A DNA stretch of 64,000 bases from NCBI GenBank assembly GCA_965215345.1, contig CBDCDL010000001.1:912710-976709 (forward strand). Direction: 5' to 3'. The DNA comes from CATQHW01 sp965215345. Lineage in GTDB: Bacteria > Spirochaetota > Spirochaetia > SZUA-6 > Bin103. The notes beneath the pieces are model-generated. The model searched no databases, was not told where the DNA came from, and saw only the letters and a program-made list of their open reading frames with translations. Shown piece after piece: positions 32,846-43,400 of this stretch (positions are counted from its first letter, which is position 1; each line of letters starts with the position of its first letter). The translations under genes and the position numbers were made by a program.

Positions 32846-35800
32846 ATGCGCTCGCAGTCCGGACAGTGCCGGGGACGTGAGAGCCGGCATGCCGGCTCCG
32901 GCGTGCCGTCGGCGGTACCGGATGACCGGTCCGGGACTGCCGGTGCTCCGCCACCTGGTGCACGGCCACGGCGTGCCCTCCTGTCGCCGTTGCGATTCCC
33001 GGGGCTCGCCGCCTCGCGCCCCGAAACCGTCGCCTACGGCTCCGCTTTCGGCCCATCCCCACCGTTCGCGTCGGAGTCTGTCGGCCTTCCCGCTGGCGCG
33101 GCACATCCGACAGACTCCTCGTCGGTCGGGAATCGTCGCCGGCTCGCCCGCGGCCTCCTGCCGATGCTGCTTGCGGCCATGCTCTGGTTGCCGGCGGCGG
33201 ATGCGCAGGCCCAGGGCGGCGGCAGCGAGTTTCTGTCCGCAACCTTCACGCCTGTCTTCCTGCACCTCAGGATAGATGGTTGCCGCAATGGCTTTGACGT
33301 GGCGGGAGAAGACAAGTCGTGCACCCTCCTCGATATCCTGGACCGCCGCATCTTCGACTATCGCGGACAGACATTGTGGTTCGCGTGGATCGAATACACG
33401 CACGATGAAGGACAACCCGGCGCCGCCCGCTATCTGGATGTCGCGTTCGAGCCGGTCAGAGGCGGCGGGACCGCGAACATACGGCTCGACGACGGGCTGA
33501 CGTTGACCATCGCCGGCCAGAGTTTCACGCTGGATCGGCAGAGTGCGGTCGGCGCCGGGTCCAGCACGACCGCAAGCAGGTTTCGCTGGCCCGTTTCTTC
33601 CCGCGACTTGTTTCGAGCCGGGGAGTCCGTGTCCCTGGCCATGGCGTTTCCACGCCCCGGGATTTCCGTCTCTCCGGCGCGGCCGGTCGTCACGGAAGGG
33701 GAGGACGCGGCGTTCACCCTGGCGCGGACGCCGGATTATGCGGAAGCGCTGACGGAAGCGCTGGAAGTGTCGGTCGCGGTGACGGACGAGGATGGCGTCC
33801 TGGTGTCGGGGGCGCCGTCGAACGTGACCATCGGGGCCGGGGCCGCCACCGCCACGCTGCGCCTGGCCACGCGGGATCGGGAAGGTGCGCAGGACGATGC
33901 CGCGGTGGCGCTGGCGCTGCAATCGGGCGGCGCCTGGACGCTCGGCGCGCCGTCGGAAGCGGTGGTGACGGTGCGGGACGGCGACACCCAGGAGGTGACG
34001 GTCGCGGCGACGCCGGCCACCGTCGCGCACGGCGAGGATGCGGTGTTCACCCTGACGCGGGTGGGCGATCGGACGGCGCCGCTGACCGTCAGCGCCACGC
34101 TGACGGACGGCACCCGGTCGCCGCCGCCGGCGACGCCGGTCAGCGCGACTTTCGGGGCCGGGGCCGCTACGGCCACGCTGCGCCTGGCCACGCGGGACGA
34201 GGAAGGCGCGCAAGCCGACGCCGCGGTGGTGCTGGCGCTGCGGGACGGCGCGGCATACGACACCAGGGCTCCGTCCCGGGCGACGGTCGCGGTGCGGGAC
34301 GAAGGCCGGAAGCCGGTGACGATTGCCGATGCGGCGCCGGTGACGGAGGGCGGCGCGCTCGCGTTTGCGGTGACGCTGACCGAATCGTCCGATACGCAGG
34401 TCACGGTGAACTACACCCTGGCAGGCACGGCGGCGGCGGGAACGGACTATGCGGGCAGCGCCACCGGCGTCCTGACCCTCGCGCCGGGGGTGACGGAGGG
34501 GACGATTCGGGTCGTGACGCTCGATGACGGCGTCGACGAGCCGGAGGAGACGGTCCGGGTGCAGGTCGTCAGCGTCGCCAGGACCGGCTCCTTCGAGTTG
34601 GTCAGCCCGGGCAGCATCGAAGCCGCGGGCCGGATCCTGGACGACGATCTTCCGGTGGTGACGGTTGCGGCGGATGCGCCCGCGGTCGTAGAAGGCGGGG
34701 ATGCGGCGTTCACCCTGACGCGGGCGGGAGACCTGTCGGTTGCGCTGGAAGTGCCGGTGACGGTGACGGATCCCGGCGGGGTGCTGGCGGCCGCGGCGCC
34801 GTCGAGCGTGGCCTTCGGGGCCGGGGACGCCGCGGCCGCCCTGCGCCTGGGCACGGTGGACGACGAGGTTGACGAGTCCGACGCCGCGGTGACGCTGGCG
34901 CTGGGGGACGGCGCGACCTGGCGGCCGGGCGCGCCGTCGGAAGCGACGGTCACGGTGCGGGACAATGACGGGACGCCGCCGGAAGTCTCGATCGCCGATG
35001 CCGGGTCGGTGGACGAGGGCGGGACGCTCGAGTTTCCGATCAGCCTGAGTGGCCCGTTCCATACGCGGATCACGGTGGACTACACGCTGTCGGGCACGGC
35101 GGCCGCGGGGGAGGACCATGACGGCGCCGCCTCCGGCGCCGTGACCTTCGCGCCGGGAGATACGGAGAAGGTGGTCCGGCTGGTGACGGTGGATGACGGC
35201 GCCGACGAGCCGGAGGAGACGGTCGAGGTCACGCTGCTGGCGCCGGACCCGAGCCTTGCGACGCTGGGCGCGGTGTCCCGGGCCGCGGGCCGGATCTGGG
35301 ACGGCGGTCTTCCGCGTGTGAGGATTGCGCCGGTTGCGGACGTGATCGTGGAAGGGGAGGACGCGGAGTTCATCGTGACACGGGAGGGGCCTCTGTCGGA
35401 ACCGCTGACATTCGATTATTTAGTCTCGGAACAATCCGATGCTGTCGCCAGGGAGACCTCGACGTTCGAGGCCGGCAAGCCTGCGGTGCGGGTGAGCTGG
35501 CCGACGCAGGACGACGCGCTCTTCTCTGTTTTTTCTTCTGTCTTCGATATCGATGTGAGACTACTCACCGGACCCTATCGGTTACCTGGAGGTAATCATG
35601 CTGCCGTGGTTGTGCTGGAAGACGATCTGCCTCCGGTCGTGTCGATTGCCGATGCGGGGGCGGTGACGGAGGGCGGCGCGCTCGCGTTCCCGGTGACGCT
35701 GAGCGGTCCGTTCAGCGCACAGCTCACGGTGGGTTACCGACTTGGCGGCACGGCGGCGGCAGGAGACCATGACGGCGGCGCTTCCGGCGCCGTGACCTTC

Positions 35801-38800
35801 GCGCCGGGAGAGACGGAGAAGACGATCCGGCTCGTGACGGTGGATGACGGCGCCGTCGAGCCGGAGGAGACGGTCGAGGTCACGCTGACGGCGCCGGACT
35901 CGCGCCTTGCGACGCTGGGCGCGGCGACGGCCGCGGGCCGGATCCTGGACGATGACGGTGCGGTGGAAGTGACGGTTTCGGCGGTGTCGGAGCGGGTCGT
36001 CGAAGGCGCGGATGCGGTGTTCGAGCTGGCGCGGTCGGGAGCCGTGTCGGGAGCGCTGGACGTGTCGCTGAACGTCGCCGACCCGGGTGGCGCTCTGGCG
36101 TCGGCGGCGCCGTCGGGCGCGCGTTTCGGGGCCGGGGAGACCACGACCACGCTGCGCCTGGCCACGCGAAACGTTGCCGGCGGGACCGACGCCGGGGTGA
36201 CGGTGACGCTGGCCGACGGCGGCGCGGCCTGGAGCCCGGGCACGCCGTCCGCGGCCACGGTGACGGTGCGGGACGACGACACGGCGCCCACGGTTTCCAT
36301 TGCCGACGCGGGAGATGTGGTGGAGGGCGGCGTGTTCGCGTTCCCGGTGACGCTGGACAGGCCGTTCAACAGGCAGATCTACGTCACGTTCGGCGGCACC
36401 CCGACATTTAATTCTGGCGACTGGGGCGAGGTGCCAAGTGAACATGTCGCGTGGCTAAGAAACCGTCTGTACTTCGATCGAGGGGTAACGAAGCGGTTCC
36501 TCCGGATCGCAGCATTCCAGGACGGCATCGACGAGGCGGACGAGCCGGTGACGGCCACGCTTACCTACGTGTCGGCGGGAAGCCTGGGGCGATCGACCGC
36601 CACCGGCCGGATTCTGGACAGCGATCGTCCGCTCGTGAAGGTCGGGAGAGTCGCGGGCACGGTGACGGAAGGCGAGCAGGCGGCGTTCACGTTCACGCGG
36701 ACGGGAGGGGACCACTCGGAGACGCTGGAGGTGTCGTTCGCGGTCACGGATTCCGGCGCGGTGCTGGCCGGTGCGCCGCCGACCGGCGTGACCTTCGGGG
36801 CCGGGGACGCCACGGCCACGCTGCGCCTGGACACTGTGGACGACACGGTCGATGAGGCGGACGCCACGCTCACGCTCGCGCTGCGGATCGGCGCGGAGTA
36901 CGGCGTGCGCACGCCGGACCGGGCGAGGGTGACGGTGACGGACGACGATCTTCCGGTCGTGACGGTTGCCGCAGAGGCGGCCGCGGTCACGGAAGGCGCG
37001 GATGCGGTGTTCACCCTGACCCGCACGGAGGGGGAGCTGTCGCAGACGCTGGAGGTGCCGGTTGCGGTCACGGATTCCGGCGCGGTGCTGGCCGGTGCGG
37101 CGCCGACCAGCGTGACCTTCGGAGCCGGAGACGCCACCGCCACGCTGCGCCTCGGCACGGAGGACGACGCGGCCGCCGGGCCCGACACCCCGGTGACGCT
37201 GGCGCTGCAGGCCGGCGCGGGCCATGCCCTGGGCGAACCGCCTGCGGCTACGGTCACGGTGCGGGACGACGACGCGCCGCCCTCCGTCTCCGTCGCCGAT
37301 GCGGAGCCGGTGACGGAGGGCGGCGCGCTCGCGTTCCCGGTGACGCTGAGCGCACCGTTCAACGCGGAAATCACGGTCGATTACCGCTTCGGCGGTTCGG
37401 CGACGGCGGGCGAGGACTACGGCGCGGCCGCTTCCGGCGCCGTGACCTTCGCGCCGCGGGTCACGGAGCAGACGATCCGGCTCGCGACGACCGACGACGC
37501 CGCCGCCGAGTCGGAGGAGGCGGTCGAGGTCACGCTGTCGCTGCCCGTTCCCGATCCGGGCCTGGCGGTGCTGGGCACGGCGACGGCCTCGGGCCGCATC
37601 CTGGACAATGACGGTCCTCCGCAGGTGACGGCGGCGGCGGCCTCGGCCAGCGTCACGGAAGGGGCGGATGCGGTGTTCACCCTGACCCGGGCGAACGGGG
37701 ATGCGTCGGGCGCGCTGACGGTGGCGGTGGCGGTCACGGACGCCGGCGCGGTGCTGGCCGGTGCGCCGCCGGCCGGCGTGACCTTCGAGGCCGGCTCGCT
37801 CACGGCCACGCTGCGCCTGGGCACGCAGGACGACGATGTCGGGGAAGACGCCGCGGAGGTGGTGCTGGTGCTGCAACCGGACCCCGCCTATACGCTGGGC
37901 GACCCGTCCCGGGCGGTGGTGACGGTGCGCGACGACGACCTTCCGGCGGTGACGGTCACGGCGGTTGCGGACACGGTCACGGAAGGGGAGCCATTGGCGT
38001 TCACCCTGACGCGGGTCGGGAACCTGTCGGAAGAGCTGGCCGTCCTGACCGGGTTCGGGATCGCGCCGGACCTGTTCATCGATCTGCAAATCGCGACGTT
38101 CGCCGCCGGCGCCGCCACGACGCGGCTGGACCGCACGGCGCCGGATGTCGGCGCCGACACCACCTACGTGCTGGGGCTGTCGGGCGGTGCGAATTACGTC
38201 CTCGGAGAGCCGTCCCGCGCTTCCGTGACGGTGCGCGACGACGATGCGGCGCCGAGCGTGTCGATTGCCGATGCGGACGCGGTGACGGAGGGCGGCGCGC
38301 TCGAATTCCCGGTGACGCTGAGCGGTCCGTTCCATACGGAGATCGAGGTGGACTGGCGCCTCGGCGACGGCGGCACGGCGACGGCGGGGGACGACCATGC
38401 CGGCGCCGTCTCCGGCACCGTGACCTTCGCGCCGCGGGTCACGGCGCAGACGATCCGCATCGCGACGACCGACGATACCGCCGACGAGCCGGAGGAGACG
38501 GTCGAGGTCGCGCTGTCGCTGCCGGACCCGGACCCGGGCCTGGCGGTGCTTGGGGCGGCTGCGGCGACGGGCCGGATCCTGGACAATGACGGCCCTTCGC
38601 AGGTGACGGTTGCGGCAGTCGCGGCCGCGGTCGCGGAAGGGGCGGACGCGGTGTTCACCCTGACGCGGGCGAACGGGGATGCGTCGGGCGCGCTGACGGT
38701 GCCGGTGGCGGTGACGGATGCCGGCGCGGTGCTCGCCGGCGCGGCGCCGCCGACCGGCGTGACCTTCGAGGCCGGTGCGGCCACGGCCACGCTGCGCCTC

Positions 38801-40462
38801 GCCACCGACGACGACGCCGCCGACGAGGCGGACACCCCGGTGACCCTGACCCTGCAGGCCGGCACGGACTACAGCCTGGGCGCTCCGTCCACGGCCACCG
38901 TCACCGTGCGGGACGACGACCTGCCGTCGGTGACGGTCGCGGCGGATGCGCCCGCGGTCACGGAAGGCGAAGCCGCGGCGTTCACCCTCACCCGGGCGGG
39001 GGACCTGTCGGTGGTGCTGGCGGTGCCGGTGGCGGTGACGGATGCCGACGGGGTGCTGGCGGAGGAGGCGCCGATCAGCGTGACCTTTTCGGTCGATGCG
39101 GCCACCGCCACGCTGCGCCTCGCCACCGACGACGACGAAGCCGACGAGCCCGCCGCCCCGGTGACCCTGACGCTGGAGGCCGGCCCGGGCCATGCCTCGG
39201 GCGCTCCGTCGACCGCCACGGTGACGGTGCGGGATAACGACCTGCCGTCGGTGACGGTGGCGGCGGATGCGGCCACCGTCACGGAGGGTGAGGCGGCGGC
39301 GTTCACCCTGACCCGGGCGGGAGACCTGACGGTGCCGCTGGAGGTGTCGGTCCTGTTCGGGGATGCCGATTCCGTGTTGCTGCCGGGGGCGCCGACCGGC
39401 GTGACCTTCGAGGTCGATGCGGCCACGGCCGCGCTGCGCGCGGGCACGGACGATGACGACGCCGACGAGGCGGCTGCCGCGGTGACCCTGATGCTGCAGG
39501 CCGGCGCCGGCTATGTGCTGGGCGATACAGCCGCGGCCACAGTGACCGTGCAGGACAACGACCTGCCGGTGGTGACGGTGGCGGCGGTGTCGGAGCGGAT
39601 CGTCGAAGGGGAGTCCATCCGGTTCACCGTGACGCGGACGGGGGACCTGTCGGCGGCGCTGACGGTCACGACCCTGTTCGGGACATCGCCGGATACCTTG
39701 GCTCTCGAATCCCAGGTAACCATCGGGGCCGGCGAATCCACGGGCCAGGCCGGCGGCCAGTCCGCGCCGGACGCCGATGCCGACACCGCCTACTGGCTGG
39801 GGCTGAAGACGAGCGCGGACTATCGGCCCGGAGAGCCGGCCCTGGCCATGGTGACGGCGCTGGACCATGACGAGCCGCCGGAAGTGTCGGTCGCCGATGC
39901 GGATGCGGCGCCGGAGGGCGGCGCCCTGGAGTTCCCGGTGACGCTGAGCCGCCCGTTCAGCGCGCCGCTCACGGTGGCCTACACATTGGGCGGCACGGCG
40001 GCGGCGGCGGACTACACCGATGCCGCGGGCGGCGCCGTGACCTTCGCCAAGGGAGAGATGCAGCAGACGATCCGGCTCGCGGTGGTGGATGACGCGGCCG
40101 ACGAGGCGGAAGAGGCGGTCACGGTCACGCTTACGGACGGCGACAACTACCATCTGGGCACGCCGGCCGCGGCCACCGGCCGCATCCTGGACAATGACGG
40201 TCCTTCGCAGGTGACGGTCGCGGCGGTCGCGGCCGCGGTCATGGAAGGCGCGGATGCGGCGTTCACCCTGACGCGGGCGGGGGACCTGTCGGGCGCCCCG
40301 GAGGTGTCCTTCACGGTCGAGGACGCGGCGGGGGTCCTGGCGTCGCCGCCGCCGACCGGCGCCGCCTTCGAGGCCGATGCGAGCCGCCGTGCGCGTGACC
40401 CTGGCGACCGTGGACGACCGGGTCGACGAGGCGGACGCCGTGCTGGTGCTGACCCTGCATGA
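32846..40462 (+). CDS. Giant Calx-beta repeat surface protein, first segment
   Basis: First part of one gene that continues past the window. The frame is open from 32444; ATG 32846 is a provisional start. A clear signal peptide lies at about 33131-33213 (N-R-R-R-L-A-R-G, then L-L-P-M-L-L-A-A-M-L-W-L-P, cleavage after A-D-A-Q-A), so a closer, unusual start codon may be used or the 5' end has been altered. After a unique N-terminal domain with two cysteines (33214-33657) come about 20 beta repeats of roughly 100 residues, with E-G-x-x-x-x-F and D-D-x-x-x-E-x-x-E-x-V motifs. Calx-beta repeats bind calcium and form rigid rods in adhesins. The true frame leaves this one at about 40380, shifting by one base. 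Confidence 0.85.
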   Translation: MRSQSGQCRGRESRHAGSGVPSAVPDDRSGTAGAPPPGARPRRALLSPLRFPGLAASRPETVAYGSAFGPSPPFASESVGLPAGAAHPTDSSSVGNRRRLARGLLPMLLAAMLWLPAADAQAQGGGSEFLSATFTPVFLHLRIDGCRNGFDVAGEDKSCTLLDILDRRIFDYRGQTLWFAWIEYTHDEGQPGAARYLDVAFEPVRGGGTANIRLDDGLTLTIAGQSFTLDRQSAVGAGSSTTASRFRWPVSSRDLFRAGESVSLAMAFPRPGISVSPARPVVTEGEDAAFTLARTPDYAEALTEALEVSVAVTDEDGVLVSGAPSNVTIGAGAATATLRLATRDREGAQDDAAVALALQSGGAWTLGAPSEAVVTVRDGDTQEVTVAATPATVAHGEDAVFTLTRVGDRTAPLTVSATLTDGTRSPPPATPVSATFGAGAATATLRLATRDEEGAQADAAVVLALRDGAAYDTRAPSRATVAVRDEGRKPVTIADAAPVTEGGALAFAVTLTESSDTQVTVNYTLAGTAAAGTDYAGSATGVLTLAPGVTEGTIRVVTLDDGVDEPEETVRVQVVSVARTGSFELVSPGSIEAAGRILDDDLPVVTVAADAPAVVEGGDAAFTLTRAGDLSVALEVPVTVTDPGGVLAAAAPSSVAFGAGDAAAALRLGTVDDEVDESDAAVTLALGDGATWRPGAPSEATVTVRDNDGTPPEVSIADAGSVDEGGTLEFPISLSGPFHTRITVDYTLSGTAAAGEDHDGAASGAVTFAPGDTEKVVRLVTVDDGADEPEETVEVTLLAPDPSLATLGAVSRAAGRIWDGGLPRVRIAPVADVIVEGEDAEFIVTREGPLSEPLTFDYLVSEQSDAVARETSTFEAGKPAVRVSWPTQDDALFSVFSSVFDIDVRLLTGPYRLPGGNHAAVVVLEDDLPPVVSIADAGAVTEGGALAFPVTLSGPFSAQLTVGYRLGGTAAAGDHDGGASGAVTFAPGETEKTIRLVTVDDGAVEPEETVEVTLTAPDSRLATLGAATAAGRILDDDGAVEVTVSAVSERVVEGADAVFELARSGAVSGALDVSLNVADPGGALASAAPSGARFGAGETTTTLRLATRNVAGGTDAGVTVTLADGGAAWSPGTPSAATVTVRDDDTAPTVSIADAGDVVEGGVFAFPVTLDRPFNRQIYVTFGGTPTFNSGDWGEVPSEHVAWLRNRLYFDRGVTKRFLRIAAFQDGIDEADEPVTATLTYVSAGSLGRSTATGRILDSDRPLVKVGRVAGTVTEGEQAAFTFTRTGGDHSETLEVSFAVTDSGAVLAGAPPTGVTFGAGDATATLRLDTVDDTVDEADATLTLALRIGAEYGVRTPDRARVTVTDDDLPVVTVAAEAAAVTEGADAVFTLTRTEGELSQTLEVPVAVTDSGAVLAGAAPTSVTFGAGDATATLRLGTEDDAAAGPDTPVTLALQAGAGHALGEPPAATVTVRDDDAPPSVSVADAEPVTEGGALAFPVTLSAPFNAEITVDYRFGGSATAGEDYGAAASGAVTFAPRVTEQTIRLATTDDAAAESEEAVEVTLSLPVPDPGLAVLGTATASGRILDNDGPPQVTAAAASASVTEGADAVFTLTRANGDASGALTVAVAVTDAGAVLAGAPPAGVTFEAGSLTATLRLGTQDDDVGEDAAEVVLVLQPDPAYTLGDPSRAVVTVRDDDLPAVTVTAVADTVTEGEPLAFTLTRVGNLSEELAVLTGFGIAPDLFIDLQIATFAAGAATTRLDRTAPDVGADTTYVLGLSGGANYVLGEPSRASVTVRDDDAAPSVSIADADAVTEGGALEFPVTLSGPFHTEIEVDWRLGDGGTATAGDDHAGAVSGTVTFAPRVTAQTIRIATTDDTADEPEETVEVALSLPDPDPGLAVLGAAAATGRILDNDGPSQVTVAAVAAAVAEGADAVFTLTRANGDASGALTVPVAVTDAGAVLAGAAPPTGVTFEAGAATATLRLATDDDAADEADTPVTLTLQAGTDYSLGAPSTATVTVRDDDLPSVTVAADAPAVTEGEAAAFTLTRAGDLSVVLAVPVAVTDADGVLAEEAPISVTFSVDAATATLRLATDDDEADEPAAPVTLTLEAGPGHASGAPSTATVTVRDNDLPSVTVAADAATVTEGEAAAFTLTRAGDLTVPLEVSVLFGDADSVLLPGAPTGVTFEVDAATAALRAGTDDDDADEAAAAVTLMLQAGAGYVLGDTAAATVTVQDNDLPVVTVAAVSERIVEGESIRFTVTRTGDLSAALTVTTLFGTSPDTLALESQVTIGAGESTGQAGGQSAPDADADTAYWLGLKTSADYRPGEPALAMVTALDHDEPPEVSVADADAAPEGGALEFPVTLSRPFSAPLTVAYTLGGTAAAADYTDAAGGAVTFAKGEMQQTIRLAVVDDAADEAEEAVTVTLTDGDNYHLGTPAAATGRILDNDGPSQVTVAAVAAAVMEGADAAFTLTRAGDLSGAPEVSFTVEDAAGVLASPPPTGAAFEADASRRARDPGDRGRPGRRGGRRAGADPA
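33131..33657 (+). other. Signal peptide and unique N-terminal domain of the giant protein
   Basis: 33131-33213 codes a signal peptide with three arginines and a long Leu/Ala/Met core. 33214-33657 codes about 148 residues unlike the repeats: L-R-I-D-G-C-R-N-G-F-D, S-C-T-L-L-D-I-L, L-W-F-A-W-I-E-Y-T and L-T-I-A-G-Q-S-F. I do not recognise this domain. Two cysteines could form a disulfide outside the cell. Confidence 0.7.
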
Positions 40463-43400
40463 CGGCGCGGGGTACGGGCTGGGAGCGCAGGCCTGCGGCC
40501 ACGGTGACGGTGCGGGACAACGACGCGCCGCCCGCGGTCTCCATCGCCGATGCGGGGTCCGTGACGGAAGGCGCCCCGCTCGACTACCTGGTGCGCCTGA
40601 GCCACCCGAGCGCCGCGGAGATCCCGGTGCGCTACACCCTGGGCGGCACGGCGCAGGCGGCGGCGGACTACACCGATGCCGCCGGCGGCGTCGTGACCTT
40701 CGCGCCGGGAGATACGGAGAAGACAATCCGGCTCGCGACGGTGGACGACGACGCCGACGAGGCCGAGGAGACGGTTTCGGTCACGCTGGCGACGCCGGAT
40801 CCGGCCCTGGCGACGCTGCTGGGCAGGCCCATCGTCTCGGGCACGATCGAGGACAACGACCTTCCGGTGGTGACGGCGGCGGCGGATGCGGCTGCGGTCA
40901 CGGAAGGCGCGGAGGCGGCGTTCACCCTGACGCGGGCGGGGGACCTGTCCGTGCCGCTGGAGGTGTCCTTCACGGTCGAGGATGCGGGCGGCGCGCTGGC
41001 GCCGGGGGCGCCGGCCGGCGCGACCTTCGGGGTCGGTGCGGCCACGGCGCCGGTGGCCCTGGCGAGCGCGGACGACGGGGTCGATGAGGCGGACGCCGAC
41101 GTGGTGCTGGTGCTGCAACCGGATGCGGCCGCCTGGCGGGCGGGCAGTCCGTCGCAGGCGACGGTCACGGTGCACGACGACGATCTTCCGGTCGTTACGG
41201 TGGCTGCGGCGGCGGACGCGGTGGCGGAAGGGGCGAAAGTGGTGTTCACCCTGACCCGGACCGAGGGGGATCTGTCGCAGGCGCTGCCGGTGTCTTTCAC
41301 GATCGAGGACCCGGCGGACGCCCTGACCGCGGGCAGCACGACCTTCACCTTCGGCGTGACCTTCGGGGCCGCCGAGGCCACGGCCACGCTGGGCCTGCCT
41401 ACGCGGGACGACACGGCCACCGGCGACCGCGGGACGGTGACGCTGGTCCTTGCCGGCGGCGCGGCCTGGGACGCGGGCGATCCGCGTCGGGCTTCCGTGA
41501 CGGTGCGGGACAACGACGCCCGGCCGTCCGTGTCGATCGCCGATGCGGGGTCGGCGCCGGAGGGCGGCACGCTCGAATTTCCGGTGACGCTGAGCGGGCC
41601 GTACCATTCGGAGATCAGGGTGAACCGCGTCCTGGGCGGCACGGCCTCCGCCGGGTCCGACCATGCCGCCGTCGGCGGGGCCGGCCGCACCCTGGTCTTC
41701 GCGCCGGGAGAGGTGCGGAAGGCGATCGTGCGGAGGGTGATCGACGACGATGTCGATGAGCCGGAGGAGACGGTCCGGATCACGCTGAGGCTGCCGTCGC
41801 CGGACCCCGGACATGCGACGCTGGGCAGGTCCGAGGCCGCGGGGACGATCGAGGACGACGACCTGCCGGTGGTGACGGCGGCGGCGGAGGCGGCTGCGGT
41901 CACCGAAGGCGCGGACGCGGTGTTCACCCTGACCCGGGCGGGGGATCTGTCGGTCACGCTGGACGTGGCGTTCGAGGTGGCGGATGCGGATGGCGTTCTG
42001 GCCGCGCGGGCGCCGTCGAGCGTGACCTTCGGGGTCGATGCGGCCACGGCCACGCTGCGCCTCGGCACGCGGGACGACACCGCCGACGCGGCGGACGCCC
42101 CGCTCACGCTGACGCTGCTGCCCGATGCGGACTACCGGCGCGGGGACCCTTCGGCGGCCGCGGTGACGGTCGAGGACGACGATCTGCCGGTGGTGACGGT
42201 GGCGGCGGAGGCGGCCGCGGTCACCGAAGGGGAGGATGTGGTGTTCACCCTGGCGCGGGCAGGGGTGCTGTCGGAGGTGCTGGAGGTGCCGGTCGCGGTG
42301 ACGGATGCGGCCGGCGTGCTGGCCTCGGCGGCGCCGGCGAGCGTGACCTTCCCGGCCGACGCGGCGACGGCTGAGCTGCGCCTTCCCACGCGGGACAACA
42401 CCGCCGACGACCCCGACGCCATGGTGGTGCTGGCGCTGCAGGCGGGCGCGGGCCATGCCTCGGGAACGCCGTCGCAGGCCGCGGTGACGGTGCGGGACGA
42501 CGAGCTCAGGACCGTGTCGGTCGCCGATGCGGACGCGGTGACGGAGGGCGGGACGCTCGAATTCCCGGTGGTGCTGAGCAACCGGAGCGCCGCGGCGATC
42601 ACGGTCGCCTACGTTATCGCCGGCATCGATGGGGCGGTGCGGGGCGCGGACTATGCCGATGTCCGGCTCGGCTTCGTGACCTTCGCGCCGGGAGAGGTGC
42701 GGAAGGTGATCTCGCTGGCGACCCTGGACGACGACGCCATCGAGGCGGAGGAGGGGGTGCGGATCACGCTGTCGGCGCCGGACCCCGCCCTCGCGACCCT
42801 GGACCGGGCGGCGGCCACGGGCCGGATCCTGGATGACGACCTCCCGGTCGTGACGATTGCGTTTGAGCGGGAGCAGTTCGTCGAAGGGGAGCCCCTGCTG
42901 TTCACCTTGACGCGGACGAAGGATCTGTCGTTGCCGCTGATGGTCGAGATCCTGTCCGGGACATCGTCCGATCAACTGGGTCGCTATACCACGTTGACGA
43001 TCCCGAGCGGCCGGTCGACGCTGACTGGGGGCCACCTGCTGCGACCGGTAGTCAGCGCCGACACCACCTACTATCTGGGGCTGGGGGATAGCGAGGACTT
43101 TCGGCCGGGAGAGCCGTCGCTGGTCATGGCGACGGTGCTGGACCGTGACGCGCCGCCGACCGTGTCGGTCGCCGACGCGGAGGCCGTGCCGGAGGGCGGC
43201 GAGCTTGCGTTCGCGGTGACGCTGAGCAACCCGTACCGCTCCGGGATCACGGTGAGCTACGCCCTGGCGGGTTCGGCGGTTGCGGGGACCGACTACCAGG
43301 GCCCCGCATCCGGCTTCGTGATATTCCCGCCGAACGCAATGGAGCGGACCATCCGGGTCGCGACGACGGACAACGCAATCGCAGGGCCGGAGAAGGTGGT

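Noticed and set aside
32763..32880. Short plus-strand frame with S-G-D-T-L-T-L-E-Q-M-A-A-I-A-R-E-F
   Set aside because: It looks protein-like over about 15 residues, but is too short and has no start or recognised family; it may be another gene tail.
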